Source of the DNA: Chloroflexota bacterium | GTDB taxonomy: Bacteria; Chloroflexota; UBA11872; VXNJ01 | Length of the DNA stretch: 41,966 nucleotides | Direction: 5' to 3' | Assembly (NCBI GenBank): GCA_030744875.1 | Contig: JASLPR010000055.1 | Coordinates: forward strand, 1 to 41,966 | Shown here: positions 28,898-37,545 of the stretch, piece by piece | Layout of the letters: every line of letters begins with the position of its first letter | How positions within the stretch are numbered: the first letter of the stretch is position 1 | Made by a program: the position numbers and the translations under genes | Notes under the pieces: model-generated | Told to the model about the DNA's origin: nothing | The model's input: the letters and a program-made list of their open reading frames with translations, nothing else | Databases searched by the model: none

Positions 28898-29033
28898 CCC
28901 GGCCCGGTCTGAGTGATCAACTCCAGAAGACGCCACCGGCCGCGCCGCCGCCCACGGAATCATCCGAGAGGTCTACGGGCTGGACGGCGACTACGGCGTC
29001 GAGACCCGGCGGGTGCCCTAGGCGGAAAGCGCC

Positions 29034-29066
29034 AGGGCCCGCCCCGGCGTAGCCGAAGCGGGCCCT
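29034..29066. terminator. Hairpin in convergent intergenic region
   Basis: AGGGCCCGC / GCGGGCCCT stem with inner CGGC-GTA-GCCG. Confidence 0.55.
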
Positions 29067-29074
29067 GAGCTTTG

Positions 29075-29169
29075 GACAGTATGTCCGGCGGTATCACCCT
29101 CCCCATTCGCAGAGGGAACCTTCTCTAGAGGCTGTTCACCCCCAGGAAGGATGCCCCGGACATACTGTC
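29075..29169. ncRNA. Candidate structured RNA element, strand unknown
   Basis: 14-bp inverted repeat GACAGTATGTCCGG (29075-29088) / CCGGACATACTGTC (29156-29169), extended by GGTATC/GATGCC, enclosing hairpin CCCTC-N10-GAGGG. Confidence 0.45.
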
Positions 29170-29277
29170 TGTAGGTTCAGACATTGGGCATCACCCCCCT
29201 TCATCCCGAGAAAATTACCACGGCGTCGCAAAGAGGGTCAAAAGATTCGTAGTGCGGGGTGGCGTCGGGTGGGGCGG

Positions 29278-29742
29278 CTAGTCCTCGGCGAGCCCGACGT
29301 TGATCTGCATCTTGCCCAGCTCGGTCTTTAGGGGCAGTGCCACGGTGGGCATCGTGATGGAGGAGATATGGATGCCGCTGCCTTCGATGATCGTGGGTGG
29401 CGAGAGGTCGCAGGTGTAGCCGGTCTCTTCCAGGAGAATGACGGCCTAGCCGGTAATCATGTTGCCCAGCTCGCCGATGGCGCTGCGGCCCAAGTCGTCA
29501 AGTTCGGTGACCGCCTCGCCCATCATCGCGCCAAAGACGCCGACCGCCATATCGTGGGACATGGAGTACAGCACAACACCCTTGATCTTGCCGGTCACCC
29601 CGATCAGTGCGGTGACATCTTGCGGGTTCACCCCGTCGGTGGTCATCTTCAGGGGCCCGTTGCGCTCGACTTTGACGCTGGCTTCCTTGGCGAGAACCTC
29701 GTTGGCGGCGGTGATGAACGGATTGATGAGTTGCGCTTTCAT
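29278..29742 (-). pseudogene. CheX/CheC-like chemotaxis phosphatase-family protein interrupted by in-frame TAG
   Basis: MKAQLINPFITAANEVL...VTALIGVTGKIKGVVLYSMSHDMAVGVFGAMMGEAVTELDDLGRSAIGELGNMITG*AVILLEETGYTCDLSPPTIIEG; TAG 29446-29448. Confidence 0.8.
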
Positions 29743-29925
29743 CCGGGTGCCTGACTCCATGGGGCGCTACGCTCGCGGTCCGCAGCGTTCCCGTAATTAC
29801 CCTTGGGCTCGGGGATCAGTATGATTTGGTTGGATTGGAATGATCTGTAACCGTTTGTACACCCAATCCTGTGTGCTGAGCCGCCGCGTATCCGGCGCAC
29901 GGCCCGGCCGCCCCCGGGGGATCGC

Positions 29926-30552
29926 TTGATCGATTGCCAGACCTACGTCGTCTGGGACGTGGAGACATTGCGTTTCAGCTGGGAAGTGCCGGGCCGCTGG
30001 TCGAACCCGGCCGGCTTCGGGCTCGCGGTCGCCGTCAGCCAGGACCACCTGGGCGTTACCCGTACCTGGGTCGAGGCCGACGCCCTCGAACTCATCGATT
30101 ACCTGTCCGGTTACGACTGTGTGGTCGGGTTCAACTCGCGGCGTTTCGACAACCGGGTGCTCGAAAAGTACGGCGATGCAGCGGCGCTGGATGACCTCAC
30201 CGTGGACCTGCTGGAGGACATCTCGGCGGCGGCCGGCCGCCCCAATTGCGTCTCCCTCGGCAACCTGGCCGAGACCCTGCTGGGCGAGACCAAGCTCCTC
30301 GACGACCCCACCGACGCCGTGCGCATGTGGCGCGGCGGCAAGTCCGAGGATCGCGACTACGTCGTCCGCTACTGCCAGCGGGATGTCGAGTTGACGCGGC
30401 GTGCCTTTGAGTTCGGCCGCGAGCACGGCTTCGTCATCATCCCGGTGCCCGACGCCGCCTGGAACGGCCTGCCGCTCGTTGCCCGCGTGCCGGTCGACTG
30501 GGGCGCGGGCCCGGCCGGGCTGCTGATCGCACCCGAAACGCTGGGCCGCTAG
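29926..30552 (+). CDS. Predicted 3'-5' exonuclease / RNase H-like (DEDD-type)
   Basis: YVVWDVETL, VVGFNSRRFDNRVLEKYG, VVRYCQRDVELTRRAFEFG; TTG start. Confidence 0.75.
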   Translation: MIDCQTYVVWDVETLRFSWEVPGRWSNPAGFGLAVAVSQDHLGVTRTWVEADALELIDYLSGYDCVVGFNSRRFDNRVLEKYGDAAALDDLTVDLLEDISAAAGRPNCVSLGNLAETLLGETKLLDDPTDAVRMWRGGKSEDRDYVVRYCQRDVELTRRAFEFGREHGFVIIPVPDAAWNGLPLVARVPVDWGAGPAGLLIAPETLGR

Positions 30553-30556
30553 CGCC

Positions 30557-33500
30557 ATGGATCGCCCGCCGGAGCCGGCCACGCCGCCGGTTGCGGTGGG
30601 GCCCGCGGTACCGGCGCGGCGTTCGCGAAGGCGCTTCTCATGGACCGGGCTCGCGCTGGCCGCCATCGCGCTGCTGGCGCTGGGCCTGCGGGTGTTCGGG
30701 CTCAACTGGGACGACGGCCACCACCTGCACCCCGATGAGCGCTTCCTGACCATCGTCGAAACCTCGATCCAATGGCCCGGCTCGATCGCCGAATACTTCG
30801 ATCCATCGCAGTCGCCGCTGAATCCGTATGGCCAGCCGGACATCTCATTCTTCGTCTACGGCACGTTCCCGTTGTTCCTGGTCAAGGCGCTGGCTGAAAT
30901 CACCGGCTACACCACCTACGACACCATTAACCTGGTCGGGCGGGCGGTCTCGGCGGTGTTCGATGTCGGCACCGTGCTGATGCTGTTCCTGCTCACCCGG
31001 CGGTTGTTCGACCGGCGGGTGGCGCTGCTGGCGGCGTTGCTGGCGGCGCTCAGCGTGCTCAGCATCCAGCTATCCCACTTCTTCGCGGTGGACACCTTCT
31101 CGACCTTCTTCGTGACCGCCGCGCTCTATTTCATGTTGCGCGTGTACCGCGAGCAGTACTGGTACCTGTTCGCCGGGCTCGGCTTGGTCGTCGGCCTGGC
31201 GCTGGCCAGCAAGCTCAGCAGCGGGCTGATCCTGCCGCTGGTTGCGATCTACGTGGTCGCCAGCTACATCCGCGACCGCGACTCCGCCGCCCGGCCGGCC
31301 TGGACGCTGCTGCTGGCGGGGCTGCTGGCGGCGGGATTGGTGGCGGCGTTCACATTCCGCATCGCCCAGCCCTACGCCTTCACCGGGTCCAACCTGTTCG
31401 ACTTTCAGCTTGCGCGCGAGTTCCTCGACGCCATCAACCAGCAGCGCCAGATCCAGGAGGGCACCTATGACTGGCCGCCCGGCATCCAATGGGCCGGCAC
31501 CACGCCCTACCTCTTCCCGCTGAAGAACATCGTGCTCTGGGGGCTCGGCCCGGCGCTGGGGGTGACCGGCGTGCTGGCGCTGGCCGGGGCTTCCTGGCGG
31601 CTGTGGCGGCGGCGCGACTGGGCGCTGTTCCTGCCGGTGGTCTGGGTGCTGCTCAACTTCGCTTATTTCGGCGGGCTCGTCCTGAAAACCATGCGCTACT
31701 ACCAGCCCACGTACCCGATGCTGGCGCTGCTGGCGGCCTGGCTGCTGCTTAAGGCCTGGGACGGCTGGGGGCGCTCGGGCCGCGCGCGGGCACTGCGGGT
31801 GGCGCTGTTCGCCGTCGTGATTGGCGGCACGGCGCTGTGGGCGCTGGCGTTCACCGGCATCTACTCACGGCCGGTGAGCCGGCTGGCGGCCAGCGAATGG
31901 ATTCACAACACGATCCCCGACGGCACCCCCGTGGCCACCGAGCACTGGGACGACGCGCTGCCCCTGGCCCTGCCCGGGTTCGGCGGCGCCGGGCGCTATG
32001 AGTTGCTGCAACTGCCGCTGTACGACGACGACACTCCGCAGAAACGCGAACGGGTGCTCGATATCGTCACCCGTGCCGAGTACATCATCCTCAGCAGCAA
32101 CCGGCTCAGCGACAGCATCCCGCGCATGCCGCGGCGTTTCCCGATGACCATCCGCTACTACGAAGCGCTGTTCTCCGGCGAGCTGGGCTTTGCCGAGATC
32201 GCCGAATTCACCAGCCGCCCCTCGTTGGCCGGATTCGAGTTCGTGGACGACAGCGCCGAGGAGGCGTTCACCGTCTACGACCACCCGCGCGTGCGGATAT
32301 TCCAGAAGACGGCCGAGTTCGACGCAAATACCGCGCGGACGATTCTCAACGAGGTCGACATCAGCGGCGCCATCCGGTTGCTGCCGCGCGATGCGGCCCC
32401 GCCGGAGCTGCTGCTGAGCGCGGCCGACCGCGAAAACCTGCCCACGACCGGCGCGCTGCCCGAGCAGCTTTTCGGTAACTCCACCTTCGCCGGCTTCCCG
32501 GCGGTCGCTTGGTACGCGCTGGTGCTGCTGGCCGGGCTGGCGGCGTGGCCGCTGGTGGCGCTGGCGCTGGGGCGGCTGCCCGACGGCGGCTACTTCGCCG
32601 CCCGCCCGCTGGGCCTGCTGCTGGTGGTGTACCCGGGCTGGCTGCTGGCCAGCCTGCGCTGGACGCCGTTCGGCCGCGGGCCGCTGCTGGGCGGGCTGCT
32701 GACGCTGGTGGCCCTCGGCGTGGCCGTCGGCTGGCTCACCCGCCGGCGGCTCTGGCGGACCATCAAGGGCGCCTGGCCGGCCATGGCCATCGGCGAGGCC
32801 GTGTTCCTGGGGGCGTTCCTGTTCCTGCTTTCCATCCGCATGGCCAACCCCGACCTCTGGCACACCACCTTCGGCGGCGAAAAGCCGATGGACTTCGCGC
32901 ACCTGAACGCCATGCTGCGCACCGACTACTTCCCGCCCTACGATCCCTGGTGGGCCGGCGGCTACATCAACTACTACTATTTCGGGCAGCTCTACACGGC
33001 CGGCCCGGCGCGGCTGCTCGGCATCCCCGCCGAGGTGGCCTACAACCTGGGGCTGCCGGCGATGTTCGCGCTGGCGGCGGGGACCGTCTATTCCTTCGGA
33101 TTCAACCTCTGGCGCGGTGTGGGGTGGGGCTGGCGGGGAGCCGTCGGGGTTGGCCTGCTGGCGGTGGCGCTGACGCTGCTCCTGGGCAACCTGGACTCGC
33201 TGGTGCAGCTATTCCAGATCGCTGGTCAGCGGGCCGGCGGCGATGCCACCGGGCTGGCGGCGTTGGCGCAGGTGCCCGGCACGCTGCTGGGCGGCAGCTT
33301 CGCCGCCGACTTCGATTTTTGGCGCCCCACCCGGGTCATCGAACACACCGTCAACGAGTTCCCTTACTTCACGTTCCTCTACGGCGACCTACACCCGCAC
33401 CTGCTGGACCTGGCCTTCACGCTGGTGACGCTGCTGGGGGTCGTGGCGCTGGTGCTCGCGCCGGGGGCCACAAGGACCGATGGCCGGACCGCTGGCTGGC

Positions 33501-35071
33501 TCGGCGGTGGGCGGATGGCGCCGCTGCTGCTGATCGCCGTGACCCTCGGCGTGCACCGGGTGGTGAACCCCTGGGACTTCCCGACCTACCTGATCCTGGC
33601 GGCGTTCGGACTGATGTACTCGATCTGGCGCGGCAGCGGCCGGCTGAGCTGGTCGCTGTTGCTCTGGCCGGCGGTCGCCGCCGGGGCATTGATGGTGGTC
33701 AGCCTGCTGCTGTTCGCGCCCTTCCACGAAAACTTCGAGGTGTTCTTCAGCGGCACCGAACCCACTCCGGGCACCACCCCGCTGAATCGCTACCTGCTGC
33801 TCTTCGGCATGTTCTTCCTGATCCTGTTCAGCTTCGCCGGATTGAGTTTCGCGCCCCGGCGGGTACGCGGCTGGTATTCCGCCGGATTGCGCGTCGCGCT
33901 TGTGAGCCCGGTGCGGCTGCTGCGCTATGTGAGGCTCGCCGGAACGCTGGGGCGCTGGCGACGGCTACCGGCGCGCTGGGTGCTGGCCTTCCCGGCGTTG
34001 GCGCTGGCGGTGCTGGTCATCGGCGCGGCCGGCGGGCAGGCCTGGTCCACCCCGGGCGTGCAAGGGGCGCTGATTGCCGCCGGCCTCGGCGTGCCGGTGC
34101 TCTGGCTGATCGGCGGCGGCCGGGTGCCGCCGGTGCCCTGGCTGGTGATCCTGCCGGCGGTCATCTTGTTCTACGCCCTGATCGGCGACCTCGCCTGGTC
34201 CACCCGGGCCTTCCAGCCGGTGGCGATCGCGCTGGCGGTGGCGGCGGCGCTGAAGAACCGCGACCATCCGCTGCGCTTCGTGCCGATGGCGCTGCTGGCC
34301 GGGGCGCTACTGCTGACGACCCTGCCCGAATGGGTGACGCTGGAAGGCGATATCGGCCGCCTGAACACCGTCTTCAAGACCTACTTCCAGGCCTGGGTGC
34401 TGCTGTCGTTGGCCAGCGCCGTGGCCCTGCCGCAGCTGGTGGGAGCGGTGCGGCGGCGCTGGGGCGGCTGGTTCAGTATCACCGGCGGGGCGCTGCTGGC
34501 GGCCATCGCCATCGGCATCTTCGGCGCGGCGCTGTATCCGCTCGGCGCGACCCCGGTGAAGATCGACCTGCGGATCGCTCACACCGAGGCCACCCTGGAC
34601 GGGTTCGCCTACATGGAAGAGGGCAGTTTCCCCGACCGCGGCGTGGAGATCGAACTGCGCCACGATCGCGACGCCTTCCGCTGGATCATGGCCAACATCC
34701 CCGGACGGCCGACGGTGCTGGAGGCCAGCGTGGACATCTACCGCTGGGGCTCGCGGGTCTCGATCAACACCGGGTTGCCCACCGTGCTCGGCTGGGACTG
34801 GCACGAGAAGCAGCAGCGCTGGCCCTATGACCATGCCGTCGACACCCGCCGCCGCGACATCGAACTGGCCTACAACACCCGCAGCGAGGACGAGTTTCGG
34901 GCCGTCCTGGAGCGCTATGACGTAGACCTGGTCTACGTCGGCGAATTGGAAAGGGCTTATTACCCGGGCGGCGGACTGGCCAAGTTCGACGACCTGGTGG
35001 GGCGGGGGCTTGAGGTGATCTATGAGAATGCGGCGGTGCGAATCTATCGGGTAGCGTTCGACGGCGCTTAA
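30557..35071 (+). CDS. Fusion membrane protein: PMT/GT39-like N-terminal half plus Chlor_Arch_YYY (DUF2298) C-terminal half
   Basis: HHLHPDERFLTIVE near the N-terminus; C-terminal KPMDFAHLNAMLRTDYFPPYDPWWAGGYINYYYFGQ, VNEFPYFTFLYGDLHPHLLDLAF, RLNTVFKTYFQAWVLLS. Confidence 0.88.
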   Translation: MDRPPEPATPPVAVGPAVPARRSRRRFSWTGLALAAIALLALGLRVFGLNWDDGHHLHPDERFLTIVETSIQWPGSIAEYFDPSQSPLNPYGQPDISFFVYGTFPLFLVKALAEITGYTTYDTINLVGRAVSAVFDVGTVLMLFLLTRRLFDRRVALLAALLAALSVLSIQLSHFFAVDTFSTFFVTAALYFMLRVYREQYWYLFAGLGLVVGLALASKLSSGLILPLVAIYVVASYIRDRDSAARPAWTLLLAGLLAAGLVAAFTFRIAQPYAFTGSNLFDFQLAREFLDAINQQRQIQEGTYDWPPGIQWAGTTPYLFPLKNIVLWGLGPALGVTGVLALAGASWRLWRRRDWALFLPVVWVLLNFAYFGGLVLKTMRYYQPTYPMLALLAAWLLLKAWDGWGRSGRARALRVALFAVVIGGTALWALAFTGIYSRPVSRLAASEWIHNTIPDGTPVATEHWDDALPLALPGFGGAGRYELLQLPLYDDDTPQKRERVLDIVTRAEYIILSSNRLSDSIPRMPRRFPMTIRYYEALFSGELGFAEIAEFTSRPSLAGFEFVDDSAEEAFTVYDHPRVRIFQKTAEFDANTARTILNEVDISGAIRLLPRDAAPPELLLSAADRENLPTTGALPEQLFGNSTFAGFPAVAWYALVLLAGLAAWPLVALALGRLPDGGYFAARPLGLLLVVYPGWLLASLRWTPFGRGPLLGGLLTLVALGVAVGWLTRRRLWRTIKGAWPAMAIGEAVFLGAFLFLLSIRMANPDLWHTTFGGEKPMDFAHLNAMLRTDYFPPYDPWWAGGYINYYYFGQLYTAGPARLLGIPAEVAYNLGLPAMFALAAGTVYSFGFNLWRGVGWGWRGAVGVGLLAVALTLLLGNLDSLVQLFQIAGQRAGGDATGLAALAQVPGTLLGGSFAADFDFWRPTRVIEHTVNEFPYFTFLYGDLHPHLLDLAFTLVTLLGVVALVLAPGATRTDGRTAGWLGGGRMAPLLLIAVTLGVHRVVNPWDFPTYLILAAFGLMYSIWRGSGRLSWSLLLWPAVAAGALMVVSLLLFAPFHENFEVFFSGTEPTPGTTPLNRYLLLFGMFFLILFSFAGLSFAPRRVRGWYSAGLRVALVSPVRLLRYVRLAGTLGRWRRLPARWVLAFPALALAVLVIGAAGGQAWSTPGVQGALIAAGLGVPVLWLIGGGRVPPVPWLVILPAVILFYALIGDLAWSTRAFQPVAIALAVAAALKNRDHPLRFVPMALLAGALLLTTLPEWVTLEGDIGRLNTVFKTYFQAWVLLSLASAVALPQLVGAVRRRWGGWFSITGGALLAAIAIGIFGAALYPLGATPVKIDLRIAHTEATLDGFAYMEEGSFPDRGVEIELRHDRDAFRWIMANIPGRPTVLEASVDIYRWGSRVSINTGLPTVLGWDWHEKQQRWPYDHAVDTRRRDIELAYNTRSEDEFRAVLERYDVDLVYVGELERAYYPGGGLAKFDDLVGRGLEVIYENAAVRIYRVAFDGA

Positions 35072-35134
35072 ACTGGCCCCCGGCCGGGCGTGGCGTTCGT
35101 CGCGGCCTGAAGGGCCGAACGAAAGGAACCACCG

Positions 35135-37543
35135 ATAGCCGAGCCGATCCTCTGGCTGCTGATCCTGCTCGCGATGACCGGAGTGGGGTTGCCGGTGGCC
35201 CACGTCCTGTTCGCGCGGCTGCCCTCGCGGGGTTACCTGCTGGCGAAGCCGCTGGGGTTATTGCTGTTCAGTTTCGCCGCCTGGCTGCCGTTGTACACCG
35301 GGCTGGTCACCAACGGGCGGACCTACCTGCTGGCGGTACTGGGCATCGGCGTGCTGGCCGCGCTGGAGGCCCAACGCCGGCTGCCAGCCCTGCGGGCAGG
35401 CCTGCGCGAGCGCCGCTGGCAGGTGCTGGCCGGGGAAGCCGTCTTCGCGGCGGCGTTCATCCTCTTTGCCCTGTACCGGGCGCGCAACCCGGACATCGCC
35501 GGCACCGAGAAGCCGATGGAATTCGCCATGCTCAGCACGGTTATGCGCAGCCCCACCTTCCCCCCGGCCGACCCCTGGATGGCCGGTCTGCCGGTCAACT
35601 ACTACTACTTCGGCTACTTCATCTACGGGGCGCTGGGGAACCTGGCCGGCACCGCCCCGGCGGTGGCCTTCAACCTGGCGGTCACCAGCATTTTTGGTCT
35701 CGTCGCGCTGGTGGCCTATTCGCTCGGTGGCGACCTGCTGGGGCTGGCGCGGGCGCAGGCCGGGTCCCTCGCCCGCAACTTCGCCGGCGTCCTGGCCGCG
35801 GTCTTCACCCTAGTGGCCGGCAACCTCACCGCCTATCGCCTCATCACCGAGCCCGATTTGCGCAACCAGGATTTCTGGCGCGGCATCGGCTGGAACGCCA
35901 GCCGGGTTCTGCAACGCACCGACGACGGCGGCGAGTTGCAGGACTACACCATCAACGAGTTCCCGGCGTTTTCGTTCATCCTCGGCGACCTGCACCCGCA
36001 TGTGATGGCGCTGCCGTTCACCTTGCTGGCGGCGGCCCTGGCGCTGGCCTGGCTGCTGGCCTGGGCGCAGCCCGAGTTCGCCTACCGCAACACGATTCCG
36101 CCGGCCATCGGTGCCGCCATCCTGCTCGGCGCCCTGAACGTCATGAATCCGTGGGACTACCCGAGCTTCGCGGTTCTGATCGGACTCGCCGGGGCGGCCG
36201 GGCTGGTCTTCTTCGGCGACCGCGAGCGCTGGGTCGACCTGGTGATTCACATCGCGGCGGTCATCGCGCTGTCGCTCCTGCTCTACCTGCCATACCACCG
36301 CCATTTCGAGCCGTTCATCAGCCAACTCGGGCGGGTCGAGGTGCGCTCGGCAGTAGGGCCGTTCGTGGTGATCTTCGGCCTCTGGATCGTCGCCGCGCTG
36401 GGCCTTGCGGCGTACCGATTGGGGCGCGGCCGGCGCGCCGACCGCTGGATGCTGCTGGTGGTGGTCGCGGTGACGGTGATCCTGTGGCTCAGCGACGTGC
36501 CGGCCGCGGTGCTGGTGATGTGCCTGCTGATCGCCGCCACGATGGGCTTCGTCGGCGTGCGCCGCTCGGGCGCCGGGCAGCCGGGGCGGCTGGCGCTGCC
36601 GTTCCTGTTCTTCGCCGGGTTCGGTCTGGCGGCGGTGCCCGAGGCGGTCTTCGTGGACGACTTCTTCGGCCCGCCCTACGAGCGCATGAACACCGTCTTC
36701 AAGATCTATTTCCAGGCCTGGCCGCTGCTGGCCGTGGCCTCAGCGCCGGCGACTTTCCTGTTGTTGCGACGCGGCTGGGCGCGTGGGGTCTGGCGCAAAC
36801 ACGAATGGCCCCGCGGCCACCCGAGCTCGCCGCTGGGGTCGGAGTTGATGTTCATCGGCGGCATGGCGGTGATCCTGGCGGTGCTGCTGCTGTTTGGTGG
36901 GCAGCCGTTGCCTTGGCGGCTGATCACGGTCACGCTGGTGGCGGCGGTGGCGCTGCAGGCCTCCATTAAAGGCCCCTGGGAGGAAGGCGGCGCCGGTGCC
37001 TGGACGGCCGGCTTCACCGCCGTCGTGATTACACTATTTTTCGTGGCGATGATCTACCCGGTCGCCGCCGGCCGCGAGCGGATGAAGGGGAACGCGTACG
37101 CCACCCTGGACGGCCTGGACTACGCCCGCCGCATCTGGCCCGCCGAGGTTGAGGCTGCCGAGTGGCTGAGCGCCAACGCCCCGGATGGCACCGTCGTGCT
37201 GGAGGCCTCCGGGACCGCCTATTCCGACTTCGCCCACATCTCTGCCTGGACCGGCATCCCCACCGTCATCGGCTGGGATCAGCATGAGGGCCTCTGGCGC
37301 GGCGACCGGCTCGAGGTTGACCCGCGCATCCTCGACGTGGATGCGATCTACCAGGGGCGCGGCATGGCGGAGACCCTTGAACTGCTCCACAAATACGACG
37401 TGCGCTACGTCTACGTGGGACGGATGGAAATGGAGAAATACGGGCCCGGCGTGGCGAGCCGCTTCAGCGCCTTCCCGCTGCTGTTCGAGGTGCGTGGGGC
37501 CGTGGCCGTATTCGGGGTGCCGCTCAGCACCCCGGCGAACTAG
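35135..37543 (+). CDS. Chlor_Arch_YYY (DUF2298) membrane protein
   Basis: KPMEFAMLSTVMRSPTFPPADPWMAGLPVNYYYFGYF, INEFPAFSFILGDLHPHVMALPF, RMNTVFKIYFQAWPLLA; probable ATA start behind AAAGGA (first conventional start 35174). Confidence 0.88.
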   Translation: MAEPILWLLILLAMTGVGLPVAHVLFARLPSRGYLLAKPLGLLLFSFAAWLPLYTGLVTNGRTYLLAVLGIGVLAALEAQRRLPALRAGLRERRWQVLAGEAVFAAAFILFALYRARNPDIAGTEKPMEFAMLSTVMRSPTFPPADPWMAGLPVNYYYFGYFIYGALGNLAGTAPAVAFNLAVTSIFGLVALVAYSLGGDLLGLARAQAGSLARNFAGVLAAVFTLVAGNLTAYRLITEPDLRNQDFWRGIGWNASRVLQRTDDGGELQDYTINEFPAFSFILGDLHPHVMALPFTLLAAALALAWLLAWAQPEFAYRNTIPPAIGAAILLGALNVMNPWDYPSFAVLIGLAGAAGLVFFGDRERWVDLVIHIAAVIALSLLLYLPYHRHFEPFISQLGRVEVRSAVGPFVVIFGLWIVAALGLAAYRLGRGRRADRWMLLVVVAVTVILWLSDVPAAVLVMCLLIAATMGFVGVRRSGAGQPGRLALPFLFFAGFGLAAVPEAVFVDDFFGPPYERMNTVFKIYFQAWPLLAVASAPATFLLLRRGWARGVWRKHEWPRGHPSSPLGSELMFIGGMAVILAVLLLFGGQPLPWRLITVTLVAAVALQASIKGPWEEGGAGAWTAGFTAVVITLFFVAMIYPVAAGRERMKGNAYATLDGLDYARRIWPAEVEAAEWLSANAPDGTVVLEASGTAYSDFAHISAWTGIPTVIGWDQHEGLWRGDRLEVDPRILDVDAIYQGRGMAETLELLHKYDVRYVYVGRMEMEKYGPGVASRFSAFPLLFEVRGAVAVFGVPLSTPAN

Positions 37544-37545
37544 CC

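Noticed and set aside
6192-29448. Stop-codon reassignment (TAG as sense codon) to explain interrupted genes
   Set aside because: TAG also terminates many intact genes at the expected C-terminus (PNP, TerC, ispH, TPP enzyme), TGA and TAA also interrupt genes, and several interrupted genes carry frameshifts too
32509-34830. 773-aa plus-strand ORF inside the 1504-aa gene
   Set aside because: Alternate-frame shadow, Ala/Gly/Arg-rich with no domain; the overlapping frame has clear YYY-domain motifs
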